Part shown: piece after piece, positions 22,204-30,279 of the stretch | Layout: the number at the start of each line of letters is the position of its first letter | How positions within the stretch are numbered: the stretch's first letter is position 1 | Assembly: GCA_016179965.1 (NCBI GenBank) | Contig: JACPCF010000063.1 | Span: 1-35,795 of the forward strand | DNA length: 35,795 nt | Direction: 5' to 3' | From: Candidatus Rokuibacteriota bacterium | Lineage (GTDB): Bacteria > Methylomirabilota > Methylomirabilia > Rokubacteriales > CSP1-6 | Program-made: the position numbers and the translations under genes | The notes under the pieces: generated by a model | What the model saw: only the letters and a program-made list of their open reading frames with translations | What the model was told of the DNA's origin: nothing | The model's database searches: none

Positions 22204-23418
22204 CTAGCGCCGCAGGATGAGGGCGGAGCCGGTGGCCGGCGTGGACCAGCCGAGGTTCATGGCGATCTCGGCGTCCTCCACCTGCCGGCATTTCCCGGGT
22301 GAGTAGTCGTAGGAGTGCTTCCCCTCCGCCCACCCCGGGCAGTAGTCGTCGGCGGTTCCCCGGAGCTGGCGGACGTTTTCGATCACCAGGTTCATCCCGT
22401 GCGTGTACGCCTCGCAGAGGTGGCCGCCCGAGGTGTTGTTGGGGCGCGCGCCGCCGAGCTCGATGCTCCCGCTGGAGACGTAGGCGCCGCCCTCCCCCTT
22501 CTTGCAGAAGCCGTACTCCTCCAGCTGGAGCAGGGTGGTGAAGGTGAAGGCGTCGTAGGAGCCGGTGAGGTCCACGTCCTCGGGGCCGATGCCGGCCATG
22601 GGAAAGACGATGTCCTTGGCGTAGTAGCCCGCCACGCGGCTGATGGGGCCGTGGGCGAAGTGGAAGTCGGTCCGCGGCTTCGACACGCGCCCCGCGACCC
22701 CCATGATGTGGATCGGTCGCTGCCGGAGGTCCCGGGCCCGCTCGGCCGAGGTGACGATCAGGCAGGTGGCGTTGTCGGTCTCCACGCAGCAGTCGAGGAG
22801 GTGGAGCGGCTTGACGATCCAGCGCGAGTTGAGGACGTCCTCCACGGTGACGCGCTCCTTGTGGAGCGCCTTGGGATTCTGGGAGGCGTGCGTGGAGTGG
22901 GCCACCTTGACGTGGGCGACCTGCTCCGAGGTGGTGCCGTAGTCGTACATGTGGCGCATGAACGTGGGGGCGAAGTTCTGCCCGGCGCTCGTCATCCCGT
23001 AGGGGCGCCAGGCCAGCTCCTGGCCGCGCACCGGCGCCGCGGCGCGGGTCCCCGTCCCCCCGATCCGCACCTCGGTGTAGCCGTTCATGGAGCGGAAGAT
23101 CGCCACCGTCCGGCACAGGCCGACCTCGATGGCGCCCATGGCGAGGCCGATCAGGGCTTCGGTGCTCGATCCCCCGCCGACCACGTCCATCCAGAAGTTG
23201 AGCCTGATCGCCAGATCCGGGCCGACGATCAGCGACGGCGTGGAGTCGTTGCCCTGGTAGGACATCATCCCGTCCACGTCCTTGGGGCCGAGCCCTGCGT
23301 CGTCCATGGCCTTCCGGATCGCCTCCACGGCCATGGCCCGTGTCGTGCGGCCCGAATTCCGGCTGTACTCCGTCTCGCCGACTCCCACGACGCAGTACCG
23401 GTCTTTCAGGGTTCCCAT
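22204..23418 (-). CDS. Thiolase-like protein (lipid-transfer/SCP2-thiolase branch)
   Basis: The 404 residues have the thiolase fold landmarks of the SCP2/lipid-transfer branch: 'VVGVGETEYS' at the start, 'DVVGGGSSTEAL' at the position of the nucleophile loop, and 'NNTSGGHLCEAYTHGMN' at the end with the conserved Gly-Gly and His. The catalytic Cys expected in the first loop is absent, as in lipid-transfer-protein aldolases such as Ltp2, so a thiolytic reaction is unlikely and retro-aldol cleavage of a CoA ester together with the OB-fold protein is a better guess. ATG 23418 follows a TATACT box by 8 bases and has no ribosome-binding site. Confidence 0.85.
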   Translation of the reverse strand: MGTLKDRYCVVGVGETEYSRNSGRTTRAMAVEAIRKAMDDAGLGPKDVDGMMSYQGNDSTPSLIVGPDLAIRLNFWMDVVGGGSSTEALIGLAMGAIEVGLCRTVAIFRSMNGYTEVRIGGTGTRAAAPVRGQELAWRPYGMTSAGQNFAPTFMRHMYDYGTTSEQVAHVKVAHSTHASQNPKALHKERVTVEDVLNSRWIVKPLHLLDCCVETDNATCLIVTSAERARDLRQRPIHIMGVAGRVSKPRTDFHFAHGPISRVAGYYAKDIVFPMAGIGPEDVDLTGSYDAFTFTTLLQLEEYGFCKKGEGGAYVSSGSIELGGARPNNTSGGHLCEAYTHGMNLVIENVRQLRGTADDYCPGWAEGKHSYDYSPGKCRQVEDAEIAMNLGWSTPATGSALILRR

Positions 23419-23426
23419 GACAGGGG

Positions 23427-23432
23427 AGTATA
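23427..23432 (-). promoter_or_regulatory. -10 box of the thiolase-like gene
   Basis: TATACT on the minus strand, 8 bases before ATG 23418. The same word precedes the alpha/beta hydrolase (31566) and O-methyltransferase (34529) genes in a similar context. No clear -35 box. Confidence 0.5.
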
Positions 23433-23463
23433 CCCCAGGTCCGCGCTGTCTGACGCTCGCGGC

Positions 23464-23492
23464 TTGACCCTCCGAGCGTCCCCGGATAATCT
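23464..23492 (+). promoter_or_regulatory. Leaderless promoter of the repeat-rich gene
   Basis: TTGACC (23464-23469), 17 bases, TAATCT (23487-23492), 6 bases, ATG at 23499. One of the best promoter matches in the window; no ribosome-binding site fits. Confidence 0.7.
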
Positions 23493-23498
23493 CGCCTC

Positions 23499-25151
23499 AT
23501 GGCGCGGATCGTCAGGATTGCCACGAGCGCGGACAGCCCACCGCGATTGCGGGGGGAGGTCGTCGCGCTGGATCGCTTCTCGGCCAGCGTGGCGCTGGAA
23601 ACGCGGGAAGCCGCCCTGCGCGAGGGAGCCAGCGTCTGGCTCCACTTCGATCCGCCCGGTGGCGGCTCTTCTCTGTCCGTGGCGGGGATCGTCAGTGGCA
23701 TGGCTCGGGGAGGGCGGATCACCGTTCTTCTGAGCCTCAGTCCCGGGGAATACAGCCGGCTCCAGGGTCTCCCGGACCCTGAGGTCCGGAGAGGCCGCCG
23801 CGCCGCCCAGCCGTCGTCGCTCACGCCACCGGGTATCAAGCCGATCCAAAAGCGGGAGGCGCCGGAGCCTCGCCCCGAGCCCGCGAGCCCGCGGCCGGCC
23901 CAGCCGACGGAGACACCGTCCCCGGCGCCGTCAGCCGCGGAGCCCGACATTGCCAGCCTGAGCCCGATCGCGCGGGCAAAGGCGCTGGCCGCGGCCCTGG
24001 CGGAGATGATTGGGCCCGGCGGGGAGCCCGCGTCGCCGAGGCCGAGCGAGCCGGCTGCAGCCGTGGAGACGGTCGCGCCGCCGCCCGAGCCGGTGAGCGT
24101 GAGCCCGGCGGAGCCGGCGGAGACGCCGGTAGAGATCGTCGAACCTGAGCCCGAGCCGGTCAGCCCGAGCCTGATGGAGCCGCTGGAGGCGCCGCCACCG
24201 GTGGTCAAGCCCAGCGTTGTCCGCCCGAGCCTGATCGCGCGGGCGAAGGCGCTGGCGGCGGCCCTGGCGGGGATGGGAGGGCCCAGGGCCGAGCCGGCGT
24301 CGTCGGCGCCGGGCGAGCAGGCGGAGGCACCGGTGCCGATGATCGCGCCTGAGCCCGAGCCGGTGAGCGCGAGCCCGGTAGAGTCGGTGGAGGCGCCGCT
24401 GGCGGTCGAGCCCAGCGCCGAGCCCGCGTGGCTGAGGCCCGCCGAGGCGGCCGAGGTTCCGGTCGAGGTGATCGAGCCTCCGCCCGCGTCGGCCAGCATG
24501 AGCCCGGTGGAGCTGGTGGAGGCACCGGTGGAGATGGTCGAACCTCAGCCACAGCCGGTGAGCGTGAGCCCGGCGGAGCAGGCGGAGGCGCTGGTGGCCC
24601 GCGGCGACCTCGAGGGGGCGTGGAAGGTTTACTACGACGCCCTTCGGGTTGCGTCGGACGACCTGAGGCTCTGGTACGGCCTCGGACTGACGCTCAGTCG
24701 CCTGAACCGGCGAAAGGAGACCGAGGAGATATTCCAGTATGTGGTGAGCCGCGGGGACCCCGGCTCCGAGGACGTGAAGCATGCGCGGCAGTGGCTCGTC
24801 CGCGCCGGGTCGCTGGCCGAGCCGGCGGCGCCGGCCGTCCCTGCCGCCCCGCGAAGCGAGACGGGGCGGTGGGCGACCGTCAAGGGGAGGGTCACCTGGG
24901 GAGAGCCCGAGCCGCCGCGTGAGGTCTTCCTCGTTCTCCAGGGGCTCGACAAGGATGGAACTCGCTCGCACACCCGTGTCCCCCTCGGCGAGTTCTACGA
25001 GTTCGACCGGCTCCCTCCCGGGTCATATCATCTGATCGGAGGAGTGGAGACGGAATGGCTGTGGGACCTCAGGTTCACGGTCGAGGCCGGCCAGGAGATG
25101 GTCCTCGACCTCTCGAGGGAGAACAGCACCAGCCCCACCGCTCAGGTGTAG
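23499..25151 (+). CDS. Repeat-rich protein with TPR-like segment and beta-sandwich end
   Basis: The 550 residues fall into four parts. 1-95: a small beta domain ('GEVVALDRFSASVALETREA') that could be a PilZ-like barrel but lacks the RxxxR motif. 110-360: Pro/Ala/Glu/Val-rich repeats, disordered, with words such as 'EPEPVSASPVE' and a helix 'IARAKALAAALA' occurring twice. 362-440: a TPR-like pair ('GDLEGAWKVYYDAL', 'LWYGLGLTLSRL'). 450-550: a carboxypeptidase-regulatory-like sandwich ('VKGRVTWGE', 'FDRLPPGSYHLIGG'). There is no signal peptide. A scaffold role is plausible; function unknown. The stop is followed by a hydrolase remnant. Confidence 0.78.
   Translation: MARIVRIATSADSPPRLRGEVVALDRFSASVALETREAALREGASVWLHFDPPGGGSSLSVAGIVSGMARGGRITVLLSLSPGEYSRLQGLPDPEVRRGRRAAQPSSLTPPGIKPIQKREAPEPRPEPASPRPAQPTETPSPAPSAAEPDIASLSPIARAKALAAALAEMIGPGGEPASPRPSEPAAAVETVAPPPEPVSVSPAEPAETPVEIVEPEPEPVSPSLMEPLEAPPPVVKPSVVRPSLIARAKALAAALAGMGGPRAEPASSAPGEQAEAPVPMIAPEPEPVSASPVESVEAPLAVEPSAEPAWLRPAEAAEVPVEVIEPPPASASMSPVELVEAPVEMVEPQPQPVSVSPAEQAEALVARGDLEGAWKVYYDALRVASDDLRLWYGLGLTLSRLNRRKETEEIFQYVVSRGDPGSEDVKHARQWLVRAGSLAEPAAPAVPAAPRSETGRWATVKGRVTWGEPEPPREVFLVLQGLDKDGTRSHTRVPLGEFYEFDRLPPGSYHLIGGVETEWLWDLRFTVEAGQEMVLDLSRENSTSPTAQV
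23880..24600 (+). repeat. Degenerate coding repeats
   Basis: GC-rich direct repeats encode the Pro/Ala/Glu region. The clearest pair is a 42-base unit at 23961-24002 and 24228-24269 with only a few mismatches; shorter units around 'gagcccgagccggtgagc' recur through the region. Length change by slippage is likely between strains. Confidence 0.65.
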
Positions 25152-25154
25152 CCG

Positions 25155-25249
25155 TTACGACGGGCAGCTCGCGTAGAAGGATTCGATGAGCCGGAGGACC
25201 TCGTCGGCGGTCCTCCTGGACGAAGTGGCCCGCGTCGTCGACTAGGCGG
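25155..25249 (-). pseudogene. Remnant of an alpha/beta hydrolase C-terminus
   Basis: The minus strand encodes 'DDAGHFVQED' and, after a one-base shift, 'ADEVLRLIESFYASCPS' and TAA. This matches the end of the intact hydrolase at 30712-31566 ('DDASHFVQEDQPEEVARLIE', then 'AFYARR'). The conserved His of the catalytic triad is included. Everything upstream is missing, so only the last 30 or so codons remain. The relic separates the repeat-rich gene and the FAH-family gene. Confidence 0.75.
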
Positions 25250-25282
25250 CGCCTCCGGGCGCCGGCCGGAAAGGAGCGTCTC

Positions 25283-26161
25283 ATGAAGCTCGTGCGCTAC
25301 GGGCGATCCGGCGCCGAGAAGCCGGGCATCATCGACGCCGAAGGCAAGCTCCGCGATCTCTCGAAAGTCATCGATGACATCACACCGGCGGCCCTGGCCT
25401 CGACGGCGCTGCGCCGGCTCCGCGGGCTCGACCTCTCGCGCCTCCCGGTGGTGCGGGGCCGCCCCCGCCTCGGTTGCCCGCTGGCCGGCATCGGCAAGCT
25501 GGTCTGCATCGGCCTCAACTACACCGACCACGCGGCGGAGGTCGGCAGGGAGCTACCCAAGGAGCCGATGCTCTTCATCAAGGCGAGCAGCGCGATCTGC
25601 GGCCCCTACGACGCCATCGTGCGCCCGCGTGGTGCCACGAAGCTCGATTACGAGGTCGAGTTGGCCGCCGTGATCGGGCGCGACGCGCGCTACGTTGACG
25701 AGGCGGACGCGCTCGGCTACGTGGGCGGCTACGCTCTGGTCAATGACGTGTCGGAGCGGGCCCTTCAGATGGAGCACGGCGGCACCACGACCAAGGGCAA
25801 GAGCGCTGACACCTTCGGCCCCGTCGGCCCGTGGTTGGTCACCGCCGACGAGGTGCCCGACCCGCACGCGCTCGAGCTCTGGACGACAGTCAACGGCGAG
25901 CGCCGACAGCACGGGAACACCGGGAAGATGATCTTCTCCGTGCGGTACCTCGTCGCCTACGTGAGCCGCTTCATGTCGCTGCGCGCCGGTGACCTCATCT
26001 CGACGGGAACGCCGGCGGGCGTCGGGCACGGCCACAAGCCGCCGAAGTATCTCCAGCCGGGTGACGTCGTGGAGATGGGGATCACGGGCCTGGGTACCCA
26101 GCGTCACGAGATCATCGCGTGGGAGGCGGTCGCCAAGCGTTCGGGGCTCAGGCGATCCTGA
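25283..26161 (+). CDS. Fumarylacetoacetate-hydrolase-family protein
   Basis: The 292-residue FAH-fold enzyme would cleave a C-C bond in a 2-keto or beta-diketo acid, or decarboxylate or hydrolyse related compounds. Evidence is 'CIGLNYTDHAAEVG', 'KLDYEVELAAVIG' (metal Glu residues), 'GYALVNDVSERALQ', 'KSADTFGPVGPWLV' and 'ISTGTPAGVGHG'. The 70-residue N-terminal cap is typical of the ureidoglycolate-lyase-like and catechol-pathway members. AAGGAG precedes ATG 25283. The gene converges with, and overlaps by 14 bases, the lactonase-like MBL gene. Exact substrate unknown. Confidence 0.92.
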   Translation: MKLVRYGRSGAEKPGIIDAEGKLRDLSKVIDDITPAALASTALRRLRGLDLSRLPVVRGRPRLGCPLAGIGKLVCIGLNYTDHAAEVGRELPKEPMLFIKASSAICGPYDAIVRPRGATKLDYEVELAAVIGRDARYVDEADALGYVGGYALVNDVSERALQMEHGGTTTKGKSADTFGPVGPWLVTADEVPDPHALELWTTVNGERRQHGNTGKMIFSVRYLVAYVSRFMSLRAGDLISTGTPAGVGHGHKPPKYLQPGDVVEMGITGLGTQRHEIIAWEAVAKRSGLRRS

Positions 26162-26903
26162 TGATGCCTGGCTCGACCGGCTTGAACCGGTCGGCGACTT
26201 CCGGGTCATGGCCCGCGACGATCAGCCGCTGGGCACCGGCAAGAGCCTGGATCGTCTCGAAGGCCGCGAGCATCTCGGGCAGGCTGGTGACAATCTGGAC
26301 GGGCTGGCGCGTCTCCACGTTGCGGTAGAAGTGCGAGGCGTCGGAGGTGAGGACAACCGTGCCGCGCTCGGTCTGGACGGTGACGATCTGGAGCCCTGCG
26401 GTATGGCCGCCGACGCGGTGAACGCTGACCCCGGGGAACACCTGGCGGTCGCCTTCGACGATCCGGACGCGGTTCGCGTAGTTCAGCGTCACCAGCCGCG
26501 CCAGCGCCCCCGGGTTGGCCGACTGCCGGAAGGCCTGATAGCGGCCGAAGGGCCCCGTCCAGAACGCCACTTCGTCCCGCTGGATCCAGTACTCCGCGTT
26601 GGGAAACAGGCTATGCCCGGCCCAGTGGTCATAGTGGAGATGGGTGATGAGTGCGAGGGGCACGTCGCCCGGCTTCACGCCCGCGCGCTCGACCATCGCC
26701 GCCGGGCTCACGTAGTTCCGCATCCCGCGCTCCCGCGCGTCGTCGTCGAGGAACCCGGTGTCCACGAGGATCGGGTGGGGGCCGCCCTTGATCAGCCAGA
26801 CATAGTAGTGGAGCGTGATCGGCGCGTGCGACGCCTCGCGGTAGAAGAACTGGCAAGCCGTCGTGTCCCGCTCCGCGTACTTGAGCGCGTAGACTTCGTA
26901 CAT
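26148..26903 (-). CDS. MBL-fold hydrolase, N-acyl-homoserine-lactonase type
   Basis: This 251-residue metallo-beta-lactamase-fold hydrolase has the dinuclear zinc motif HLHYDH (His88, His90, Asp92, His93), 'GGHTAGLQ' with the third His ligand, the bridging Asp in 'TSDASHFY' and a last His in 'VAGHDPEV'. This spacing and the 'VDTGF' strand place it in the AiiA/AttM lactonase branch, although many soil homologues act on other lactones or esters. It could open a lactone in the catabolic pathway of its neighbours rather than quench signalling. GAGGTG lies seven bases before ATG 26903, so this gene has a leader. It is divergent from the CMD gene. Confidence 0.87.
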   Translation of the reverse strand: MYEVYALKYAERDTTACQFFYREASHAPITLHYYVWLIKGGPHPILVDTGFLDDDARERGMRNYVSPAAMVERAGVKPGDVPLALITHLHYDHWAGHSLFPNAEYWIQRDEVAFWTGPFGRYQAFRQSANPGALARLVTLNYANRVRIVEGDRQVFPGVSVHRVGGHTAGLQIVTVQTERGTVVLTSDASHFYRNVETRQPVQIVTSLPEMLAAFETIQALAGAQRLIVAGHDPEVADRFKPVEPGIIRIA

Positions 26904-26926
26904 GATTCACCTCGCTGGCGTCCCGA

Positions 26927-26949
26927 AGTGTACTCCATAACTCTATGAT
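26927..26949. promoter_or_regulatory. Divergent -10 boxes between MBL and CMD genes
   Basis: TACACT on the minus strand (26932-26927) serves the MBL gene and TATGAT on the plus strand (26944-26949) the CMD gene. Both genes have ribosome-binding sites in short leaders. No good -35 boxes are visible. Confidence 0.4.
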
Positions 26950-26975
26950 TGCGCTACAAGAGAAAGGAGCGACCC

Positions 26976-27308
26976 TTGAGCACACCTTTATCCGCATCGT
27001 CTGCCCGTAGCGAGGTCCGGCAGGTCGCGCCGAAGCTCATCGAGCTCAGTGAGACGGTGCTGTACGGCGATGTCTGGGAGCGGCCCGGGCTCTCCAAGCG
27101 CGACCGGAGCCTGATCACGGTCGCGGCGCTGACCGCCATGGGCCGGAGCGACCAGCTCCCGGGGCACATCGAGCGCGCCCTCGCCAACGGCGCCACCCGG
27201 GAAGAGATCGGGGAGCTCATCACCCACATGGCCTTCTATGCGGGTTGGCCGGCGGCCATGACCGCGGGTCGCATCGCCAAGAGGGTCTTCGACGAGACGA
27301 AGCCATGA
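26976..27308 (+). CDS. Carboxymuconolactone-decarboxylase-family protein
   Basis: This 110-residue all-helical CMD protein has 'ERPGLSKRDRSLITVAALTA', 'LPGHIERALANGATREEI' and 'LITHMAFYAGWPAAM', the complete core of the PcaC-like branch. Cys residues of the AhpD type are absent, so it is not a disulphide reductase; a decarboxylase-like or isomerase-like role with the His in 'GHIERA' is likely. TTG 26976 is chosen as start because GGAG lies six bases upstream; TTG at 26949 would begin inside the -10 box. The stop overlaps the next start (ATGA). Confidence 0.88.
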   Translation: MSTPLSASSARSEVRQVAPKLIELSETVLYGDVWERPGLSKRDRSLITVAALTAMGRSDQLPGHIERALANGATREEIGELITHMAFYAGWPAAMTAGRIAKRVFDETKP

Positions 27309-28264
27309 AGATCGGGTTCATTGGTCTCGGCACCATGGGGCGCCACATGGCGTCCAACTTGATGAAGGCGGGCCACCAGCTCGTGGTCCACGACGTGAGA
27401 ATGGAGGCCGCGGCGCCTCACCGGGAGGCTGGTGCGGGCTGGGCGGAGACGCCGCGGCGGGTGGCCGAGGCGACGGAGGTAGTGTTCACGTCGCTGCCGG
27501 GTCCCCCGGAGGTTGAGACGGTTGCGCTCGGAGAGCAAGGCCTCCTCGCGGGGCTCGCGGCGGGCAAGGTGTACTTCGACCTCACGACCAACGCGCCCGC
27601 GCTCGTACGCCGAATCCACGAGGTGTTCAAAGGACGCGGGATCCACGTGCTCGACGCACCGGTGAGCGGCGGCCCTCGGGGGGCCGAGACGCGGAGGCTC
27701 GCCCTCTGGGTCGGGGGAGACGAGGGAGTCTTCAAGCGCTACAAGCCGGTGCTCGATGCCATCGGAGATCAGCCCTATTACGTCGGCCCAATCGGCGCGG
27801 GCTCGATCGCGAAGCTGGTCCACAACTGTGCCGGATATGTCATCCAGACGGCGCTGGCCGAGGCCTTCACGCTGGGCGTCAAGGCGGGCGTCGATCCCCT
27901 CGCGCTGTGGAAGGCGGTACGCCAGGGAGCGGTTGGGCGGCGCCGCACGTTCGACGGCTTGGTCGATCAGTTCCTCCCCGGCAGGTTCGAGCCCGCGGCG
28001 TTCGCGTTGCGGCTGGCGCACAAGGATGTCACGCTGGCGACCATCCTCGGCCGTGAGCACAAGGTGCCCATGCGGCTCGCCAATATCACGCTCGAAGAGA
28101 TGACGGAGGCGCTCAACCGGGGCTGGGGCGAGCGCGACTCGCGGGTCCCAATGCTCCTGCAGGAGGAACGCGCGGGCGTCGAGATTCGTGTGCCCGAGGC
28201 CGCGATCCGCCAGGTGCTCGAGCTCGAAAAGAGCGGCCCGGCGTCGCCCGGCACGGTTCCGTGA
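27305..28264 (+). CDS. 3-hydroxyisobutyrate-dehydrogenase-family oxidoreductase
   Basis: The 319-residue NAD(P)-dependent beta-hydroxyacid dehydrogenase has the N-terminal Rossmann motif 'GFIGLGTMG', the substrate-binding 'DAPVSGGPRGAE' near 118-129 and catalytic Lys170 in 'GSIAKLVHN'. The C-terminal helical domain is complete ('FALRLAHKDVTLA'). Substrates in this family include 3-hydroxyisobutyrate, tartronate semialdehyde and glyoxylate; the choice is open here. ATG 27305 is favoured since the previous CMD stop overlaps it by four bases (ATGA); an upstream GTG would overlap the CMD gene. It ends 14 bases before the converging alcohol dehydrogenase. Confidence 0.93.
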   Translation: MKIGFIGLGTMGRHMASNLMKAGHQLVVHDVRMEAAAPHREAGAGWAETPRRVAEATEVVFTSLPGPPEVETVALGEQGLLAGLAAGKVYFDLTTNAPALVRRIHEVFKGRGIHVLDAPVSGGPRGAETRRLALWVGGDEGVFKRYKPVLDAIGDQPYYVGPIGAGSIAKLVHNCAGYVIQTALAEAFTLGVKAGVDPLALWKAVRQGAVGRRRTFDGLVDQFLPGRFEPAAFALRLAHKDVTLATILGREHKVPMRLANITLEEMTEALNRGWGERDSRVPMLLQEERAGVEIRVPEAAIRQVLELEKSGPASPGTVP

Positions 28265-28278
28265 CCTACAGTTTGCGG

Positions 28279-29280
28279 CTATGCCCCACGCGGCGTGATG
28301 ACGGTCTTGATACCCTGCCCGGCCGCCGCGTGGGCGAAGGCTTCGTCGATCCGTTCCAGCGGGAAGCTCTTGGTGACGAGCCGCTTGATGCCGAGCTTGG
28401 GCATGAGGGCGAGAGCGCGGCGGAAGGCGGTGCCGCGGCCGAAGACGCCCCCGATCCTGATCTCGCGGAATTGGACGTCCCAGAGGTCCAGAGAGAGCTG
28501 ACTCCCCTTGGGGCTCACGCCCACAAGGTGGACGACGCCGGTGGGCTTGGTCAGGGCCACGGCCTCGGCCACGAGCGCCGGCTTGCCCACCGCCTCGCAG
28601 ACGACGTCCGCTCCGCGGCCACGCGTGAGCGCCATCACTCGATCGCTCAGGCTCTCCCGCAACGGGTCGACGACGACGTGAGCCCCCAGGCGCCGGGCGA
28701 TCAGGCGGCGCTCCTCGATGGGGTCGGAGAGGATGAGGCGCCGGGCGCCGCGCCGGCGGGCCAGCACCATGGTGAGGAGCCCCATCAGGCCGCCGCCGAT
28801 GACGAGCACCGTGGCCCCACGCGGTATCTCGAACATCTCGAGGCCGGCGAGGCAGCAGGCGGCGGGCTCGGTCATCGCGGCCGTGACGGGATCGAGGCCG
28901 CGGGGTAGGGGATGCACGCAGCTCGCGGGCAGCACGACGCGCTCGGCGAAGCCGCCGACGCGGACGCAGCGTGGACACTGGCCCACGCGCCCCGCGTGGC
29001 ACTCGGCGCACTCGCCGCAGCCGTACGAGGGTTCGCAGGCCACGAGGCGCCCGACGAGGCCCCGGCTCACGCCCCGGCCCACCTCGCGCACGATGCCGGT
29101 GTACTCGTGGCCCAGCACCATGGGCGGCGTCCGCGGGAAGAGCCCCTGGGTCGTGTGGACGTCGGTGCCGCAGATGCCGGAGGTGTGGATGGCGACTACG
29201 ACCTGAGCCGGCCCCGCGACGGGGTCGGGCACCTCGTCGAGGGTGAAGCGCGCTTCGCCTCGCCAGGTGGCGACTCTCAT
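28279..29280 (-). CDS. Zinc-dependent alcohol dehydrogenase (MDR family)
   Basis: The 333 residues carry a catalytic zinc site starting at 'SGICGTDVH', 'LGHEYTGIV' (GHE signature), a structural zinc loop with four Cys ('GCGECAECHAGRVGQC') and the NAD-binding 'VLVIGGGLMGLL'. This is the sorbitol/threonine-dehydrogenase-like branch of medium-chain dehydrogenases, acting on secondary alcohols or polyols. ATG 29280 is fixed by a four-base overlap with the stop of the monooxygenase gene (ATGA). It is the last gene of the minus-strand operon beginning at 31566 and probably oxidises an alcohol released by the earlier steps. Confidence 0.93.
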   Translation of the reverse strand: MRVATWRGEARFTLDEVPDPVAGPAQVVVAIHTSGICGTDVHTTQGLFPRTPPMVLGHEYTGIVREVGRGVSRGLVGRLVACEPSYGCGECAECHAGRVGQCPRCVRVGGFAERVVLPASCVHPLPRGLDPVTAAMTEPAACCLAGLEMFEIPRGATVLVIGGGLMGLLTMVLARRRGARRLILSDPIEERRLIARRLGAHVVVDPLRESLSDRVMALTRGRGADVVCEAVGKPALVAEAVALTKPTGVVHLVGVSPKGSQLSLDLWDVQFREIRIGGVFGRGTAFRRALALMPKLGIKRLVTKSFPLERIDEAFAHAAAGQGIKTVITPRGA

Positions 29281-30260
29281 GCGCGCGTCGCCCCCGCGTG
29301 CTGCGAGAACTTCGGCATCACCTCCGTCGCGAGCAGCTCCATCGAGCGCCGCCAGAGCTCCGGCTTGTCCCAGTCGTGCCCGCCCATGAGCAGCGTCCCG
29401 AAGTGGCCGGTCTCCTCGCGCAGGGCGACGAGCTGGTCGAGGACGCGGCGGGGGTTGCCGGCGATGACCAGGGCGCGCTTGACCGTGTCTACGGTCACGT
29501 CCTCGTCGGGCACCTCGAGGTCGGGCTTGAGCATGAAGAGGGCCTTGCGGCCGTGGGCGAAGCTGTGGAGGAAGAAGCGATAGTAGAACGAGAGGCCGCT
29601 CTCGGGGTCGGCGAGGTAGTCCTCGGCCTCGGCGTCGGTCTCGGTGACGAGGACGCTCCGCGAGACGCGCCAGACGTCGGGGTCGGGGCGCCGGCCGACC
29701 GCCTTGCACCCCTCCGCGTACTTCTCCCAGTGGCCGCGGAGATAGCGCCGGTGGAAGAACTGGCCCGAGATGGGAATCCAGCCGCGCTCGCCGGCGGTGC
29801 GGGCACTCGACGAGTTTGGCGTGATGAGCGACAGCGCGATGGGCGGATGCGGCTGCTGATAGGGCCGCGGGACGTAGCCCACCTTGAACTCAGGCCAGAT
29901 GTTGTTCGTGAGTGCGATCTTCCAGAACCGGCCCTCGAGCTCGTAAGGCGGGTCCTGGGCCCAGAGCTTGAGGATCATGTCGATGGACTCGAGCACCATC
30001 TGCGGCCGCAGCTCCGCCTGGCCCACGTCGAAGAGCTCGAGGTCGCTCACGAGCCCTCCCGGGCCGATGCCCATGATGAAGCGGCCCCGGCAGAGGTGGT
30101 CGAACATGGCCAGGGGCAGATTGATCACGCCCACGAAGGCCTCGGAGAAGCCGAGGCGGTCGGCCAGGACGATGGCCTCCTGGTCCTCCTCTAGGATGGT
30201 GGCGTAGTCCCGGGCGGGGTGGTGGAAGGGCATCGTGAACATGCCGAGCTTGACGGTCAC
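29277..30260 (-). CDS. Luciferase-like flavin monooxygenase, possibly shortened
   Basis: The 327-residue LLM-class protein has 'KLGMFTMPFHHP' at the start, 'RFIMGIGPGGLVSD' in the barrel core, 'NSSSARTAGERGWIP' and 'ALVIAGNPRRVLDQL' near the end, the last being the usual late block. It should use reduced FMN and oxygen on a small organic substrate. Between 'GFSEAFVG' and 'MFDHLCRGRF' only 10 residues are present, whereas relatives have roughly 50 (with a metal-like 'EH' turn and a 'LGTGV' strand), so an in-frame deletion is likely. GTG 30260 has AAGGAGG upstream. It lies 19 bases after the CMD gene and overlaps the dehydrogenase. Confidence 0.85.
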   Translation of the reverse strand: MTVKLGMFTMPFHHPARDYATILEEDQEAIVLADRLGFSEAFVGVINLPLAMFDHLCRGRFIMGIGPGGLVSDLELFDVGQAELRPQMVLESIDMILKLWAQDPPYELEGRFWKIALTNNIWPEFKVGYVPRPYQQPHPPIALSLITPNSSSARTAGERGWIPISGQFFHRRYLRGHWEKYAEGCKAVGRRPDPDVWRVSRSVLVTETDAEAEDYLADPESGLSFYYRFFLHSFAHGRKALFMLKPDLEVPDEDVTVDTVKRALVIAGNPRRVLDQLVALREETGHFGTLLMGGHDWDKPELWRRSMELLATEVMPKFSQHAGATRA

Positions 30261-30279
30261 GGGAGCCTCCTTTTGCTCC

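Noticed and set aside
21938-24499. An 853-codon minus-strand frame over the repeat-rich gene and beyond
   Set aside because: It is low-complexity over the repeat DNA and runs through the thiolase-like gene in the wrong frame. Only its last 81 codons (21938-22183) are kept as a gene.
23880-24600. A CRISPR-like or tandem-repeat array
   Set aside because: The repeats are degenerate, in frame and encode a Pro/Ala/Glu region; there are no unique spacers of constant size.
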